Shown here: positions 53,047 to 63,220 of the stretch, piece by piece | Numbering within the stretch: the stretch's first letter is position 1 | How the letters are laid out: each line of letters begins with the position of its first letter | Source of the DNA: Pseudoalteromonas sp. UG3-2 | GTDB taxonomy: Bacteria; Pseudomonadota; Gammaproteobacteria; Enterobacterales; Alteromonadaceae | Length of the DNA: 64,000 nt | NCBI RefSeq assembly: GCF_037120705.1 | Contig: NZ_JAWLJU010000002.1 | Coordinates: 2,232,001 to 2,296,000 of the forward strand | Reading direction: 5' to 3' | Position numbers and translations under genes: made by a program | Notes under the pieces: model-generated | Told to the model about the DNA's origin: nothing | The model's input: the letters and a program-made list of their open reading frames with translations, nothing else | Database searches by the model: none

Positions 53047-56000
53047 TCAGTGCGACACATGCTGTGAAGAAAAATACTTTCTTCTCAACATATCGTGGAT
53101 CACCAACTCCTGCTCTCTGCCATAAGCTTTAAACATGCGATTGTTGTGCATATGTAATAGTGAGCCCATTAAGGTGTCTTTACTGCAGTTAAGCTGACCC
53201 CGCTCGATTAAGTCATGAATGCTATTGATTATGGGCTCAGCCTGCTGCTGCCAAGCCTGCAATAAGGCTAACATGGCCTGCTGGCTTTCATCGCATTGCG
53301 CCAGCTCAGACAGCTGAATGTGTGCAAAATCCGAATCGAGCTGCGGCTGGTAATCGCGATAGCGTTGCCCGAGTTGCTTGCGCAGTGCACTAGTTTCATT
53401 AAATTCACGGCCAAAAGCGGCACGCAAAGAAGAAAGCAACTCGAGTTTTTGCGCTTGGCTGTAGCCAAATAACGTTAACAGCCTATCGCTGCACTGCAGT
53501 ACTAAACGCCAGCGAATGTCTTCACCATACTCTTCCACCAGCTGACAAGCTCTTGCGATTAATTCGCTGTCGGCCATAAAGAGTGATTCCACCAAAGCCA
53601 TCGACTCAGGACCACCGTAGCGCTCAACTTCACGCTCATAGGTCATCAGCTCAACCTTATGCAACTGCGTACTTTCCACCATTGGCGCCAACAGCTGATT
53701 GAGCTTTGGCAGCAGCTCACCACACAACACTTCTGGCTCACCATAAAAGCGCAAACGTAGATGCCAGTCAGGGTCGCCATAGCGGATAAAAAACCATTTC
53801 TCAAACAACGAGCGATTGGCTTCAATGAGCCCTAATAAATGCTCGAACAATAACTGCTCTAAGACCGTGTTGCCCGAATATATTTTAAAGCTAAGCCACT
53901 GTGAACCAGCACTGAAGCGTCGCGTTAATGGTGTAGCCGTTATGTTCTCCAACGGTTTTTCAGAGTAATGGCGATATGGGTTAGCCTCTTCATTGAGCAA
54001 AGGTACAATGATTTCATTAGCGTAGTGTCTCCCCTGATCATCTTGAACACGCGGAGCAAGTTGAGATGTCAGAGCTTCGTTCAGCTCTACCATTCTTCGT
54101 CCTTTGGTTTCCATTAAAAGAATTTCCAGCATGGCACTTTGTCTTAAATTCAGTGTCAAAACGTTATCTCCAGCCGCAAAGGTCACCCAATCATCTAGTA
54201 AATACTTTTCTTTAAGCTGACTGAATTTAATGCTATCGACCTGCTGATTAACCAATAAAACTTCTAGCTCCTTACGCTCAATGCGCCACGTTTTTTCACT
54301 TAAGATCATATTATCTAACATGATACGAGGAACATAGGCTGCATTGGCTAACCCTGATGGTAAAGAAAATCTCGGTATATCGGTTTCTTGATTTTGGAGC
54401 ATACAGAGGAATTTATACGCGCTTAAACTTCTTGCTGAGAAGTTATGGGCACTTGATAGCCTTGGAATAACCCGTTTATCTAAACGTTTACTCCACAGTT
54501 TCACCTCTCTATTTTCAACCCACACATAGAGATCATGGAGCGGAATTTGATACTCCAGGTCCAGGGCACTGTCTGCCATAAAAACAATTTCATATTGCCT
54601 TAAATGGGGTCGCGCGATGACATTGCCTGGGCGCCCCTCCGGCATATGCACGATTTCTGCAAAAATCACGTCTTTACTGTGGTTTTGCTCTTGTTCTAAA
54701 TGCTCAATTACCGAAGTTTTTAGATTTTCATCTAAGTGACAAAAACGTCCTAAAAGGTTCGCTGCAGAAGGACCGTAGCAGCCATTTAACTTCATAATGG
54801 CTTGCGACTGTTCATCTTCAAACAAACTAAGCATGACGGCCATTGAACTTGGAAAATTACACTTCGTTTGTTTTTTTACTCGTTGCTTTAGGTCGCTGCT
54901 TTTAAGCACTATAGTGGCTTTACCCAAATTACTCGGCAAAGAGACTGCTTGTTCAATAATGAAGTCTAGCTCAGACTGCTCTTGGTCGCTTGGCTGTATA
55001 TGACCTGCTCGACCCAGTTGTAAACCAGCGACTAATGGCGCATCATAACCAGTCTCGGTTGAGACGCAGATACCTGACTCATCATCTAGCACCACATCCA
55101 AGGGAACAAACTGCCCTTCAAAGCGGGCATTAAACTCATTAATGAAGTTTTCTAAGGGGTTATGCTTTTTGCGTTGACTCAAGCTGGCAATGAGTTGAAG
55201 TTGTTTATTGACTCTTTGTAGTTCTTGCTGAGAAAGTTCACACAGAGAAAATGCACGATAAGTATCTGACTGGAACAGCATGTTTTCTTTTACTTTAACT
55301 GGCAGCTCAGATAAATACCGATAAATATTATGATATTGCTCGGGGCTGGCTTCTCCCGCCTTATCTAATACAGCAAGATCGGCAATCGCATGCTCTAGTT
55401 TTGCAGTGATCTCTGCTGGTGCAAACTTTTTTAACGCTTTGATTAGGGCAACATCAGGACTTTCCCCGGTCAGTGGTAACGGAATGTTCGCGACGATTAC
55501 CCCTTCTTTAATTAACGCCTCAAGATAGTCGCATACTTCATCATATTCAGCTTCCTCATACTGCCGCATAAACTGCTTAACGAGCTGCGGAAAGCTTATC
55601 CCCTGTTTTGCCAAGTTTAACATGGTGCGAAAATGTTCATCACTATCAATCGCACTCAATCGATATTGCATAGTGTCATCTGACAAGTAGGTTTCAATAT
55701 AACGACACTGATCGGCAATAAAGTAGTGGGATGGGTTTGGTAAATAGGTTAATTGCTCCGACTTAGCCTTTACTTCAGCTACATGCGAGCGAATGGCTGA
55801 GAGCAAAAACATGTCTAGACGCGTTTTACGTTCATCTTGCTGCGCACTTTTACTGACCAGACGTGTTTCGGTTGCTATTTTACCGGTGTGGATCCCTGAG
55901 AAAAGCCCAAATGGTGTGGGACGAGACGACATACGGATCAAATATCTCAGCAAGGCAAGCGCAACTTTTTTACCCTGCTTTGAGTTGGGCTTTTCACGCC

Positions 56001-56178
56001 ACTGCTCGAGTCGTTCTAGCAACGAGGGACTGGCCACATAAAGCGCTTCTATCACGCCAGGTGCTGACAGCCAAGCACCAAGCATCTCATTAATATCTTG
56101 TGTACCAAAAAGTGTTTCAACTGGCAGTTTTGGTGCTCTTAGTACAAAAAAAGAGTCTGTTTTTATTGTTGCCGGCAT
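53047..56178 (-). CDS. lanB: Class I lanthipeptide dehydratase (full-length LanB)
   Basis: The 1,043-residue protein is a full-length LanB. The N-terminal 750 residues are the glutamylation domain (ALLRYLIRMSSRPTPFGLFSG is the characteristic early motif) and the C-terminal 280 residues form the elimination domain (SpaB_C type: WLSFKIYSGNTVLEQLLFEHL, WFFIRYGDPDWHLRLRFYG with the conserved His and Arg residues). It uses glutamyl-tRNA to dehydrate Ser and Thr of the precursor. The ATG at 56178 has AAGGA upstream; the longer frame to 56205 overlaps lanC. Last gene of the operon. Confidence 0.93.
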   Translation of the reverse strand: MPATIKTDSFFVLRAPKLPVETLFGTQDINEMLGAWLSAPGVIEALYVASPSLLERLEQWREKPNSKQGKKVALALLRYLIRMSSRPTPFGLFSGIHTGKIATETRLVSKSAQQDERKTRLDMFLLSAIRSHVAEVKAKSEQLTYLPNPSHYFIADQCRYIETYLSDDTMQYRLSAIDSDEHFRTMLNLAKQGISFPQLVKQFMRQYEEAEYDEVCDYLEALIKEGVIVANIPLPLTGESPDVALIKALKKFAPAEITAKLEHAIADLAVLDKAGEASPEQYHNIYRYLSELPVKVKENMLFQSDTYRAFSLCELSQQELQRVNKQLQLIASLSQRKKHNPLENFINEFNARFEGQFVPLDVVLDDESGICVSTETGYDAPLVAGLQLGRAGHIQPSDQEQSELDFIIEQAVSLPSNLGKATIVLKSSDLKQRVKKQTKCNFPSSMAVMLSLFEDEQSQAIMKLNGCYGPSAANLLGRFCHLDENLKTSVIEHLEQEQNHSKDVIFAEIVHMPEGRPGNVIARPHLRQYEIVFMADSALDLEYQIPLHDLYVWVENREVKLWSKRLDKRVIPRLSSAHNFSARSLSAYKFLCMLQNQETDIPRFSLPSGLANAAYVPRIMLDNMILSEKTWRIERKELEVLLVNQQVDSIKFSQLKEKYLLDDWVTFAAGDNVLTLNLRQSAMLEILLMETKGRRMVELNEALTSQLAPRVQDDQGRHYANEIIVPLLNEEANPYRHYSEKPLENITATPLTRRFSAGSQWLSFKIYSGNTVLEQLLFEHLLGLIEANRSLFEKWFFIRYGDPDWHLRLRFYGEPEVLCGELLPKLNQLLAPMVESTQLHKVELMTYEREVERYGGPESMALVESLFMADSELIARACQLVEEYGEDIRWRLVLQCSDRLLTLFGYSQAQKLELLSSLRAAFGREFNETSALRKQLGQRYRDYQPQLDSDFAHIQLSELAQCDESQQAMLALLQAWQQQAEPIINSIHDLIERGQLNCSKDTLMGSLLHMHNNRMFKAYGREQELVIHDMLRRKYFSSQHVSH

Positions 56179-56186
56179 AACTATCC

Positions 56187-57389
56187 TTAACTCATTAATA
56201 AGCAATCAGTCCAATCTAGATTGTCGTCTAGCACACCAATCAATGCTAAGCCAATACCAGAGTAACCCATTAAGAAACCAAAATTTTCTTGGTATGCTTT
56301 GTCAAATCCATTGTAAAAATACAGCGCTTCCAAACCACTTTTTTGATATTTATTTAGACCATACTCCAGCCATTCTTTAGCTGCCTGATCCAGTTTAGGG
56401 TGTGGTATAATCTTGTTGAGTAATTGATAAATTGTCACTAAACCAAAGAAACCATGGCAAAGCCCCGCATCGAAGACATGGCCATGCTTTGCGTCTCTAT
56501 TGACGTTGAACAGTGCAATTTCCTGAGCTTGCTCAACATAACTTGGCAACTCTAAAGCTCGCCCAACCCTTGCAAGCGTCAATGCAATTGTTAAATCACC
56601 GTAGCACCACCCCAAACGAGAATAGTTATCTCCACCAGCACATGAGCCAAAGCAAGATTGCTTGTCACCAGCTTGGTTCTGTTGCTCAAGCAGCCAATCA
56701 CAACTCGATATAATAAGCCTCTTTGCCCGAGCAGCCATATTTTCATCTTCCAGAGCTGGTATTAAAGCCGCAATAATGCCAGGCACGCCATGTGCAAGGC
56801 CAAGGTTAAACTCATATTGCTCAGTGCTTTCTTGTTCAAACCGGTAACACGAGTGTTTTGGTTGAGACCAAGTCAGTTGGTCTCCAGCTAAGTTGATAGC
56901 GATAGACTCATAACCTGTAACGAGTCGATCAAGCAAGATAGTCTGATTCGTCCTCTTGGCTCTGCGAGAAATGTAAGGCGCGTATCCGGCTAACCCAAGT
57001 ACCATTTCTATTTCACCAGCCCAAGGAAAAGCGTCTAGTGCCGAAGCAAAGTAGTTGTCTATTTCCTCAAGCAACTCTGGATCGTAATCTTCATCGCTTA
57101 ATTGATTTAAATACTCCAGCACCCAGGCTTGACCAGCGAGTCCTGAACTTAATTCAGGTGTTTGCTCTGCTAATTCACTTTGTAACTTATTAAGTGCTTG
57201 GTTAAACTTTTGCTCATCGACCCAACCACTATGGTAGCTAGCAGCTTGATACAAAAATAATAAGTGGCCAGCTAAGCCACTAAGGAGACCATTAGTAGGG
57301 ACATTTTCCAAGTCCTTTTCCACTAGTCTCGCGAGTTCAGCCACTAATGACTCAATGTTTTGCTTTTGATTATCGAGTGCTTTCAGCAT
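56187..57389 (-). CDS. lanC: Lanthipeptide cyclase LanC
   Basis: The 400-residue protein has the LanC alpha-toroid repeats (GLLSGLAGHLLFL, SSGLAGQAWVL, LGLAHGVPGI) and the zinc ligands C262 (WCYGD), C311 and H312 (LCHGFFGLV), with H200 of the LAHG motif in place of the catalytic His region. It adds cysteine thiols to dehydrated residues to form (methyl)lanthionine rings. It lies between lanT and lanB; the 194-bp gap upstream shows no further gene. Confidence 0.92.
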   Translation of the reverse strand: MLKALDNQKQNIESLVAELARLVEKDLENVPTNGLLSGLAGHLLFLYQAASYHSGWVDEQKFNQALNKLQSELAEQTPELSSGLAGQAWVLEYLNQLSDEDYDPELLEEIDNYFASALDAFPWAGEIEMVLGLAGYAPYISRRAKRTNQTILLDRLVTGYESIAINLAGDQLTWSQPKHSCYRFEQESTEQYEFNLGLAHGVPGIIAALIPALEDENMAARAKRLIISSCDWLLEQQNQAGDKQSCFGSCAGGDNYSRLGWCYGDLTIALTLARVGRALELPSYVEQAQEIALFNVNRDAKHGHVFDAGLCHGFFGLVTIYQLLNKIIPHPKLDQAAKEWLEYGLNKYQKSGLEALYFYNGFDKAYQENFGFLMGYSGIGLALIGVLDDNLDWTDCLLMS

Positions 57390-57583
57390 ACTTATCCCTG
57401 TTTTGACTATTATCTAATAGTACCTATTTTGCAGATAGCACAAAATAACCTTTTGGCAAATAAAATTCAAACTATAGAAACAATAAAGCAACATAACGGC
57501 ACTCTAAACCTAATCAGGACAGAGCCGATATGTTGGTCTAACGATAATAACCAGCTTTTTGGTCACGCCATTATTCGCTTCAC

Positions 57584-59728
57584 CTATTGAGACTCCGATG
57601 TTGAGGTTTGCTCATCTTTCTCATGAAGCTCTGGCTTCTTGAGTTTTATTTCTCTATCTGCCGAGGCTATGGTTTCTTTGCGGTGAGCGATGATCACCCG
57701 AGTGATCTTTAACCGTGATACCGCTTCATTAATGTCTTCTTCAAGGCCAGTATCGAGGTGGCTGGTTGCCTCATCCATAAATAATATTTTCGGGTCCTTA
57801 TACAGGGCTCGAGCTAAAATAATACGCTGTTTTTGTCCGCCAGATAGGCTCGACCCCATATCGCCTATTAAGCTGTCATAGCCCATAGGCATGTCACTTA
57901 TATCATCATGGATGGCGGCCAGTTGGGCGCAGTGCACCACTTTTTCCATATTGATTGGACTGTCAAAAAAGGCGATGTTGTCGGCCACTGTACCAGAGAG
58001 CAACTCATCATCTTGCATCACCGCCGCGATTTGCTGGCGATATTGCCGTGCGCCAATTTGGCTTAGCGGTACACCATCAATCAGTATTTCACCGCTGGAG
58101 GGTTGGTTTAATCCTAGCATCAGTTTCAGCAAGGTTGATTTGCCACACCCAGAAGGCCCAGTAATGGCAACCGACTCACCGGCTTCGACTTGTAAATTGA
58201 GTTTATCAATGACATTGGGCGTCGCGTCTGAATAAGCAAAGGAAACGTTCTTCACGGTTATTTTGCCGTCAATGTTAAGCTTGCGGTATTTATCCGGCTG
58301 TAGCTCTTCTTTATCCGTGAGGGCAATGTCGGCAATACGATCAAAGTGTAAACCCAGCATCTTAAACTCAATGAGCTTTTCGATAAGGTTTGCGGTTTTG
58401 TCCATAAATTGGCGCTTATAAGACATAAACGCGAATAGCATGCCGGTACTAAAGCCACCGGCAATGACTAAGTGTGCCGCCAAATACACCACAATAATAT
58501 TTTCAATGCCAAATAAGGCGCGATTAATAGCGTCATAGCCAATATTAAAGTTCCCCAGACGAATATTATGGTTAATGGCGTTGGCATAGCGGTTTTGCCA
58601 CTGCCCTTCGCGCTTCACTTCAGAGCCAAATAACTTAATGGTTTGAATGCCGCGTACCGTTTCCATAAAGTTAGAGTTTTCTTCTGCCCGCGCCATGATC
58701 TCTTGCTCACTAATATTGCGAAACGGCTTGTACATTAAGACTCGGATAATGGCATAAGCAATCACCGCAACAAGCACCACCACTGATAGCATAGGGCTGT
58801 AGAAAAAAATCATGGCTAAGGTGATAATCGCCATTAAGCCATCAATGATGGCCTCTATCACTCCTGTGGTCAGTAATTGCTTAACCTGTTGTAACGAGCC
58901 AAAGCGGGAAACCACATCCCCCATATGGCGCTTTTCAAAGTAACTGATAGGCAAGCGCACTAAGTGATGAAAAAGGTTCGCCCCTAATTGAATATTCATT
59001 TGGTTACCAAAGTGCAGCAAGGTAAAGCCACGCAGCGCATTAGTGGCGATTTCAAACACCAACACCATAAAAAATCCAACAGCCAGTACCGTGAGTAACG
59101 AGGTATCTCCGGTCAAGATGACATCATCGATCACCAATTGAATGTAATAAGGTGCGGCGAGGGTAAAAACTTGCAATAAAATTGATAGGGTAAATATCAG
59201 TAATAAGGAGCGTTTAAGGCCGGTGATGCGACTCCAGAAATCTGAAAACCTAAGCGTTGGCTTTTTCTCTTCTTTTTCAAAGTCTTTTGTCGGCGTGAGC
59301 TCCAATGCCACGCCAGTAAAATGCTTTGATGCCTCCTCTATAGAGAAGGTTTTTTCACCACCAGCGGGGTCATGGATCACGATGCGCTTAGCATTGGCTT
59401 TTTTAAGCACCACAAAATGGTTCATATCCCAATGCAAAATAGCCGGTGTTTGCAGCGCATCCAGATCGTCGAGCTCAATTCTCAAAGGCCGAGTGGTTAA
59501 ATTGAGCTTTTCAGCAAAATGCATAATATCGAGCAATGTGCAGCCTTCAATTGAAATGCTGAAACGCTGTCGCAAGCGGGTGAGATCAGTATGATAACCA
59601 TGGTAACCTGCAACCATGGCGAGACTGGCTAGACCACATTCAGCGGCTTCCGATTGAATAATCACTGGCAGTGATTTGCGCGACCAGAACTCTAACTTGC
59701 TCGCGGTGCCTTCGTGTTCCATTTCCAT
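57584..59728 (-). CDS. lanT: Peptidase-containing ABC exporter (LanT)
   Basis: The 714-residue protein begins with a C39 peptidase domain: Q25 and C31 in QSEAAECGLA, H104 in HWDMNHFVVL and D120 in HDPAGG, all intact. Six membrane helices follow (about 170-430), then an ATPase domain with GPSGCGKST, LSGGQKQRI and ILFMDEATSHLD. It removes the leader after the double glycine and exports the peptide with the HlyD partner encoded upstream. Start ATG has AAAAGGG at good spacing. Confidence 0.93.
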   Translation of the reverse strand: MEMEHEGTASKLEFWSRKSLPVIIQSEAAECGLASLAMVAGYHGYHTDLTRLRQRFSISIEGCTLLDIMHFAEKLNLTTRPLRIELDDLDALQTPAILHWDMNHFVVLKKANAKRIVIHDPAGGEKTFSIEEASKHFTGVALELTPTKDFEKEEKKPTLRFSDFWSRITGLKRSLLLIFTLSILLQVFTLAAPYYIQLVIDDVILTGDTSLLTVLAVGFFMVLVFEIATNALRGFTLLHFGNQMNIQLGANLFHHLVRLPISYFEKRHMGDVVSRFGSLQQVKQLLTTGVIEAIIDGLMAIITLAMIFFYSPMLSVVVLVAVIAYAIIRVLMYKPFRNISEQEIMARAEENSNFMETVRGIQTIKLFGSEVKREGQWQNRYANAINHNIRLGNFNIGYDAINRALFGIENIIVVYLAAHLVIAGGFSTGMLFAFMSYKRQFMDKTANLIEKLIEFKMLGLHFDRIADIALTDKEELQPDKYRKLNIDGKITVKNVSFAYSDATPNVIDKLNLQVEAGESVAITGPSGCGKSTLLKLMLGLNQPSSGEILIDGVPLSQIGARQYRQQIAAVMQDDELLSGTVADNIAFFDSPINMEKVVHCAQLAAIHDDISDMPMGYDSLIGDMGSSLSGGQKQRIILARALYKDPKILFMDEATSHLDTGLEEDINEAVSRLKITRVIIAHRKETIASADREIKLKKPELHEKDEQTSTSESQ

Positions 59729-59800
59729 AGCGACCCTTTTACTTCTTCTTTGTCACAACACGGTTATGACATAACCGCTGAGTTGGCTTTAATACCGCGC

Positions 59801-61045
59801 TCATAGCTGTCCCTTAATACTGAATACAGGATCAAATAACCAACGTAATAATGAGCGCTCTTCTACTACAATATCAGCGTCCAGCGTCATGCCAGCTCGC
59901 AGCGCCGTGTCTTTGCCATACGCTTTTACTGTTTGCTGTGCTAGAGCGACAACCACACGGTAGGCAGGCTCCTGGATTATACCGGGCATACTGGTCTCTT
60001 CAGGAAGGATCACACTATTGCTTAGCTCAATAATTTGCCCTTCATAAATACCAAACTTTTCATAGGGAAACGCATGATAGCGCAGCTTGGTTGATTGACC
60101 TTCTTTAATAAAACCAAAGGCAGATGTCGGAATATACACCACAGCTTGCATTGAACTGTTTTGTGGTATGAGGGTTAATAGGTGCTGTCCAGGGGCGACA
60201 TTCTTACCCACTTTTGCCAACAGGCCTGTCACCACACCACTTTGTGTCGCGCGCACCTCACCTAAGCGTTGCTGCTCTATAGACGAGATTTGGATCATCA
60301 AATCCGCTTGTTGCGATTGCAGTTGTGAAATACGGTTTTGTTGCTCAATAGGCAGTTTAGCCAACTGATTTTTAATGTTTTCGAGTTGCGCCTCTAGGGC
60401 AATACGCTCGGAGCGGATCGCTGAGGATTGTTGCTCAAGCGACAGTAAGGTATCTTTTTGCCGCTGTAACTCCAACTCCGAGATGTAGCCTGTGCCTTTC
60501 AGCGTCGCAATTTGTGAGACCAAGTCTTGATTAAGCAATAAACGTTGTTGGAAAGTACTGGCTTGGCTTGCCAGTTCGGTTATTTTCGCCTTGGCAGTGT
60601 CTCTTTGGCGCTGAAGCTCTTGCAAATCTAATTTATGCTGACTACGCAGCTGCTCGATTTGTTGTGCTAGGTTACGTTGTTGAAAGCGATATTGATTTAA
60701 TAGTGCCTGGTTGAGTTCGGTGGCTTCTGTACTGTGCTTGGCCGAGGCAATTCTCAACAGCGGCTGCCCAAGCTCAACCTGCTCCCCTTCTTTTACTAAT
60801 ACCTCTGATATAACGCCCTGCTGTCCTGACGCCACACGTAACAGGCCACCACTGGGTTCAATGACACCTGAGACTCTTTCTTTTCGGGTATAACTGCCAG
60901 CAGACAAAAATACTAGGCTTAAAATAACAACCACTAAGATAAGCAAGCCGAGTACTTTAAATACGGGAGGTTGAATTAAGCTGATCGTGCCTTCAAGCCG
61001 GTGCTGTTTATGCTCTAGCACCTCGCGGCGAAATAAGTTTTCCAT
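59801..61045 (-). CDS. HlyD-family adaptor of the lanthipeptide exporter
   Basis: The 414-residue protein has an N-terminal membrane helix (residues about 30-52), a lipoyl half (GVISEVLVKEGEQVELGQPLLRIAS), a long coiled coil (about 105-255, rich in Q and L) and a second lipoyl/barrel part (TQSGVVTGLLAKVGKNVAPGQHLLTLIP). It links the LanT exporter to an outer-membrane channel, as in bacteriocin export of Gram-negative bacteria. First gene of the leftward operon, divergent from the precursor. Confidence 0.9.
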   Translation of the reverse strand: MENLFRREVLEHKQHRLEGTISLIQPPVFKVLGLLILVVVILSLVFLSAGSYTRKERVSGVIEPSGGLLRVASGQQGVISEVLVKEGEQVELGQPLLRIASAKHSTEATELNQALLNQYRFQQRNLAQQIEQLRSQHKLDLQELQRQRDTAKAKITELASQASTFQQRLLLNQDLVSQIATLKGTGYISELELQRQKDTLLSLEQQSSAIRSERIALEAQLENIKNQLAKLPIEQQNRISQLQSQQADLMIQISSIEQQRLGEVRATQSGVVTGLLAKVGKNVAPGQHLLTLIPQNSSMQAVVYIPTSAFGFIKEGQSTKLRYHAFPYEKFGIYEGQIIELSNSVILPEETSMPGIIQEPAYRVVVALAQQTVKAYGKDTALRAGMTLDADIVVEERSLLRWLFDPVFSIKGQL

Positions 61046-61136
61046 AGCACTTACTGAGTAATATTGTTGTTAATTTTTTTATTGGATGAACAATGTACCA
61101 TGAGTAGCTACAGAAAGAAACGCGGTAAAATGGCAT

Positions 61137-61196
61137 ACATTTCGCTAATACTTTTGTAGCGAATATGTTGACAAAACACTCCCTGTTATATTAACT
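61137..61196 (+). promoter_or_regulatory. Dyad operator and promoter of the lanthipeptide precursor
   Basis: ACATTTCGCTA and TAGCGAATATGT form an imperfect dyad (core TTCGCTA-N9-TAGCGAA, 61141-61163) ending at the -35 hexamer TTGACA (61168-61173), which is followed by an AT-rich TATATTAA stretch serving as -10. The dyad lies between the precursor and the divergent export operon, a natural place for a shared regulator. Confidence 0.6.
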
Positions 61197-61234
61197 TCGT
61201 AACCAGTTAACAACAAAGCAAAAGGATATTAACT

Positions 61235-61390
61235 ATGAAAAAGTTAGCACTACAAAAAAAGCAGCTTAAAAACCTTTCTTTTGAAGGAAAAACATTGGAG
61301 CAAAACGCTACACCACTAGTTGGTGGAGCAAGCCCTGGTACTCAAGTTTGCATTCATACACCACAGATCCAATGCCGCACAGTGAAATAA
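61235..61390 (+). CDS. lanA: Class I lanthipeptide precursor peptide (LanA)
   Basis: The 51-residue peptide starts at an ATG with AAGGA eight bases upstream. Residues 1-31 are a leader (MKKLALQKKQLKNLSFEGK, then TLEQNATPLVGG) with the LxxLS-type recognition block and a Gly30-Gly31 cleavage site suited to the C39 peptidase of LanT. The core, residues 32-51, is ASPGTQVCIHTPQIQCRTVK: two Cys (39 and 47) and four dehydratable residues (S33, T36, T42, T49). Two rings, for example S33 or T36 to C39 and T42 to C47, are plausible. It was missed by length-based gene calling. Confidence 0.9.
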   Translation: MKKLALQKKQLKNLSFEGKTLEQNATPLVGGASPGTQVCIHTPQIQCRTVK

Positions 61391-61423
61391 CAGCGCTTTA
61401 ATAAATATAAGCCTGTAATACTT

Positions 61424-61455
61424 GGGCGCTTATTAGCGCCCTTATGTATATTTAT
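61424..61455 (+). terminator. Terminator behind the precursor gene
   Basis: GGGCGC / GCGCCC with a TTATTA loop, followed by TTATGTATATTTATTTTTT. It also faces the convergent glmU end. Confidence 0.8.
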
Positions 61456-62810
61456 TTTTTCTTTGGTCTCTGCCAACCATCAAGATTGCGTTGTTTACCG
61501 CGGGCTACCGCCAACTGCTCATTTTTAACCGTTGCCGTGATCACAGAGCCTGCACCTATGGTTGCGGTAGAGCCGATTTCAATCGGTGCCACCAAAGACG
61601 AGTTAGAGCCTATAAAGGCGTTATCGCCAATGATGGTTTTTGATTTGTTAACACCGTCGTAGTTACAGGTGATGGTGCCAGCACCAATATTCACTTTTTC
61701 ACCCACTTCCGCATCACCTAAATAGGTTAAATGATTGGCTTTTGAGCCTTTGCCTAAGCGTGACTTTTTCATTTCGACGAAATTGCCAACATGGGAGTCT
61801 TCTTCCATTACAGCGCCAGGACGTAAACGGGCAAATGGCCCAAGAGTACATTTATCGGCAACTTGAGCATCTTCAATCATGGTATTAGCTTTAACCACCA
61901 CACCATCACCGATTTTACAGTTTTTCAACACGCAGTTAGGGCCAATCACAACGTCATTACCAATCTCAACTTGGCCTTCAAACACCACGTTGACATCAAT
62001 TTGAACATCTTGCCCAGTAACTATTTTACCGCGAACATCCACTCGCGCAGGGTCGGCAAGGCTGGCGCCATTAATCATTAACTCTTCGGCTTGCCAGGTT
62101 TGGTAAGCACGCTCTAGGGCTGCTAATTGCACACGATTGTTCGCCCCTTCAACTTCCATGGCATGATCAGGTTGTGCTGAAGTGATTTCTATCCCCTCAG
62201 CATGTGCCATAGCAACAATATCGGTCAGGTAATACTCGCCCTGAGCATTGTCATTCGATAACTGTCCCAACCACTTTTTCAATAGGCCACCATTGGCCGC
62301 CATGATCCCAGTATTAATTTCTGTGATTGCCAACTGCTCTGGCGTAGCATCTTTTTGTTCAATAATGCCCACCAGTTTGCCATTTTCTCTTAGCATGCGG
62401 CCATACCCCGTTGGGTTAGGCAAATCGACCGTTAATACCGCCAGGCCATTATCAGGAGTGACATCCAGTAAACGTTGCAAGGTGCTTTGCTTAGTCAGTG
62501 GCACATCACCGTATAGAATCAGTACTTTGTCATCATCAGCAATATGCTCTTTTGCAACTGCCACGGCATGACCTGTACCGAGCTGCTCGGCTTGGTGCAC
62601 CCAGTTCACTTGATTATCTGCAAGCGTAGCTTGTAATTTCTCGGCACCATGGCCATAAACTAGATTAGTTTTTTTTGCACCTAATGAGATGGCATTATCG
62701 ATTACATGCTGCACCATCGGCTTACCGGCTATTGGATGCAATACCTTAGGCAGTTGCGAGCGCATGCGAGTACCTTTACCTGCAGCTAAGATGATTGTAT
62801 TTAATGGCAT
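61452..62810 (-). CDS. glmU: Bifunctional UDP-GlcNAc pyrophosphorylase/glucosamine-1-P acetyltransferase
   Basis: The 452-residue protein has an N-terminal uridyltransferase domain ([20 protein letters not shown]) and a C-terminal left-handed beta-helix of hexapeptide repeats ([31 protein letters not shown]) for acetylation. It makes UDP-GlcNAc after GlmS and GlmM. ATG 62810 and GTG 62816 both sit behind AAGGA; the ATG is given here. Essential core gene next to the lanthipeptide cluster. Confidence 0.95.
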   Translation of the reverse strand: MPLNTIILAAGKGTRMRSQLPKVLHPIAGKPMVQHVIDNAISLGAKKTNLVYGHGAEKLQATLADNQVNWVHQAEQLGTGHAVAVAKEHIADDDKVLILYGDVPLTKQSTLQRLLDVTPDNGLAVLTVDLPNPTGYGRMLRENGKLVGIIEQKDATPEQLAITEINTGIMAANGGLLKKWLGQLSNDNAQGEYYLTDIVAMAHAEGIEITSAQPDHAMEVEGANNRVQLAALERAYQTWQAEELMINGASLADPARVDVRGKIVTGQDVQIDVNVVFEGQVEIGNDVVIGPNCVLKNCKIGDGVVVKANTMIEDAQVADKCTLGPFARLRPGAVMEEDSHVGNFVEMKKSRLGKGSKANHLTYLGDAEVGEKVNIGAGTITCNYDGVNKSKTIIGDNAFIGSNSSLVAPIEIGSTATIGAGSVITATVKNEQLAVARGKQRNLDGWQRPKKK

Positions 62811-62831
62811 GAACACAGGATCCTTTTTCTT

Positions 62832-62860
62832 GTGTTGAAAACAAACGTACTGTTCAACAC
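62832..62860. promoter_or_regulatory. Perfect inverted repeat in the glmU leader
   Basis: GTGTTGAA and TTCAACAC with 13 bases between, 22-50 bp upstream of the glmU start. Either an operator or an mRNA hairpin near the ribosome site. Confidence 0.45.
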
Positions 62861-63220
62861 TCTTGTCTTTAATTCAGTCACTTCATTGTACACTGAAATA
62901 CCAAACGCAATGTAGCAGACAATAAGTACTTACTTAGTACAATTTGAGCAACATTGTAACGGGATTGCGAATGAAATATAAGAGTTAACAGAGAGAAATA
63001 GTGGTGCCAAGTAATCAGGCGATTGTCGGCGATTTTACCGCAACCCCTAGACCGTCATTCTGCTTATAACCCGCCATATTCAACTCACCCAACTCTACAT
63101 TAGACAAGTAGCATGAAGTGACTTTCTGACGCTTGAATCTATGAGGAATGAGGCGATTACACTATTAGGTACCAGGTGCAGACAATATTCCAATGTATAT
63201 CATCTGCACTATTATATCGA
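62861..63220. other. Intergenic region without a recognised gene
   Basis: This 360-bp stretch between the glmU leader and the RND gene end contains no credible frame or RNA gene that I can see. The glmU promoter should lie in its left part. Confidence 0.4.

Noticed and set aside
57360..57590. 76-residue rightward frame between lanC and lanT
   Set aside because: It begins inside lanC on the other strand, lacks a leader/core layout and ribosome site, so it is not a second precursor.
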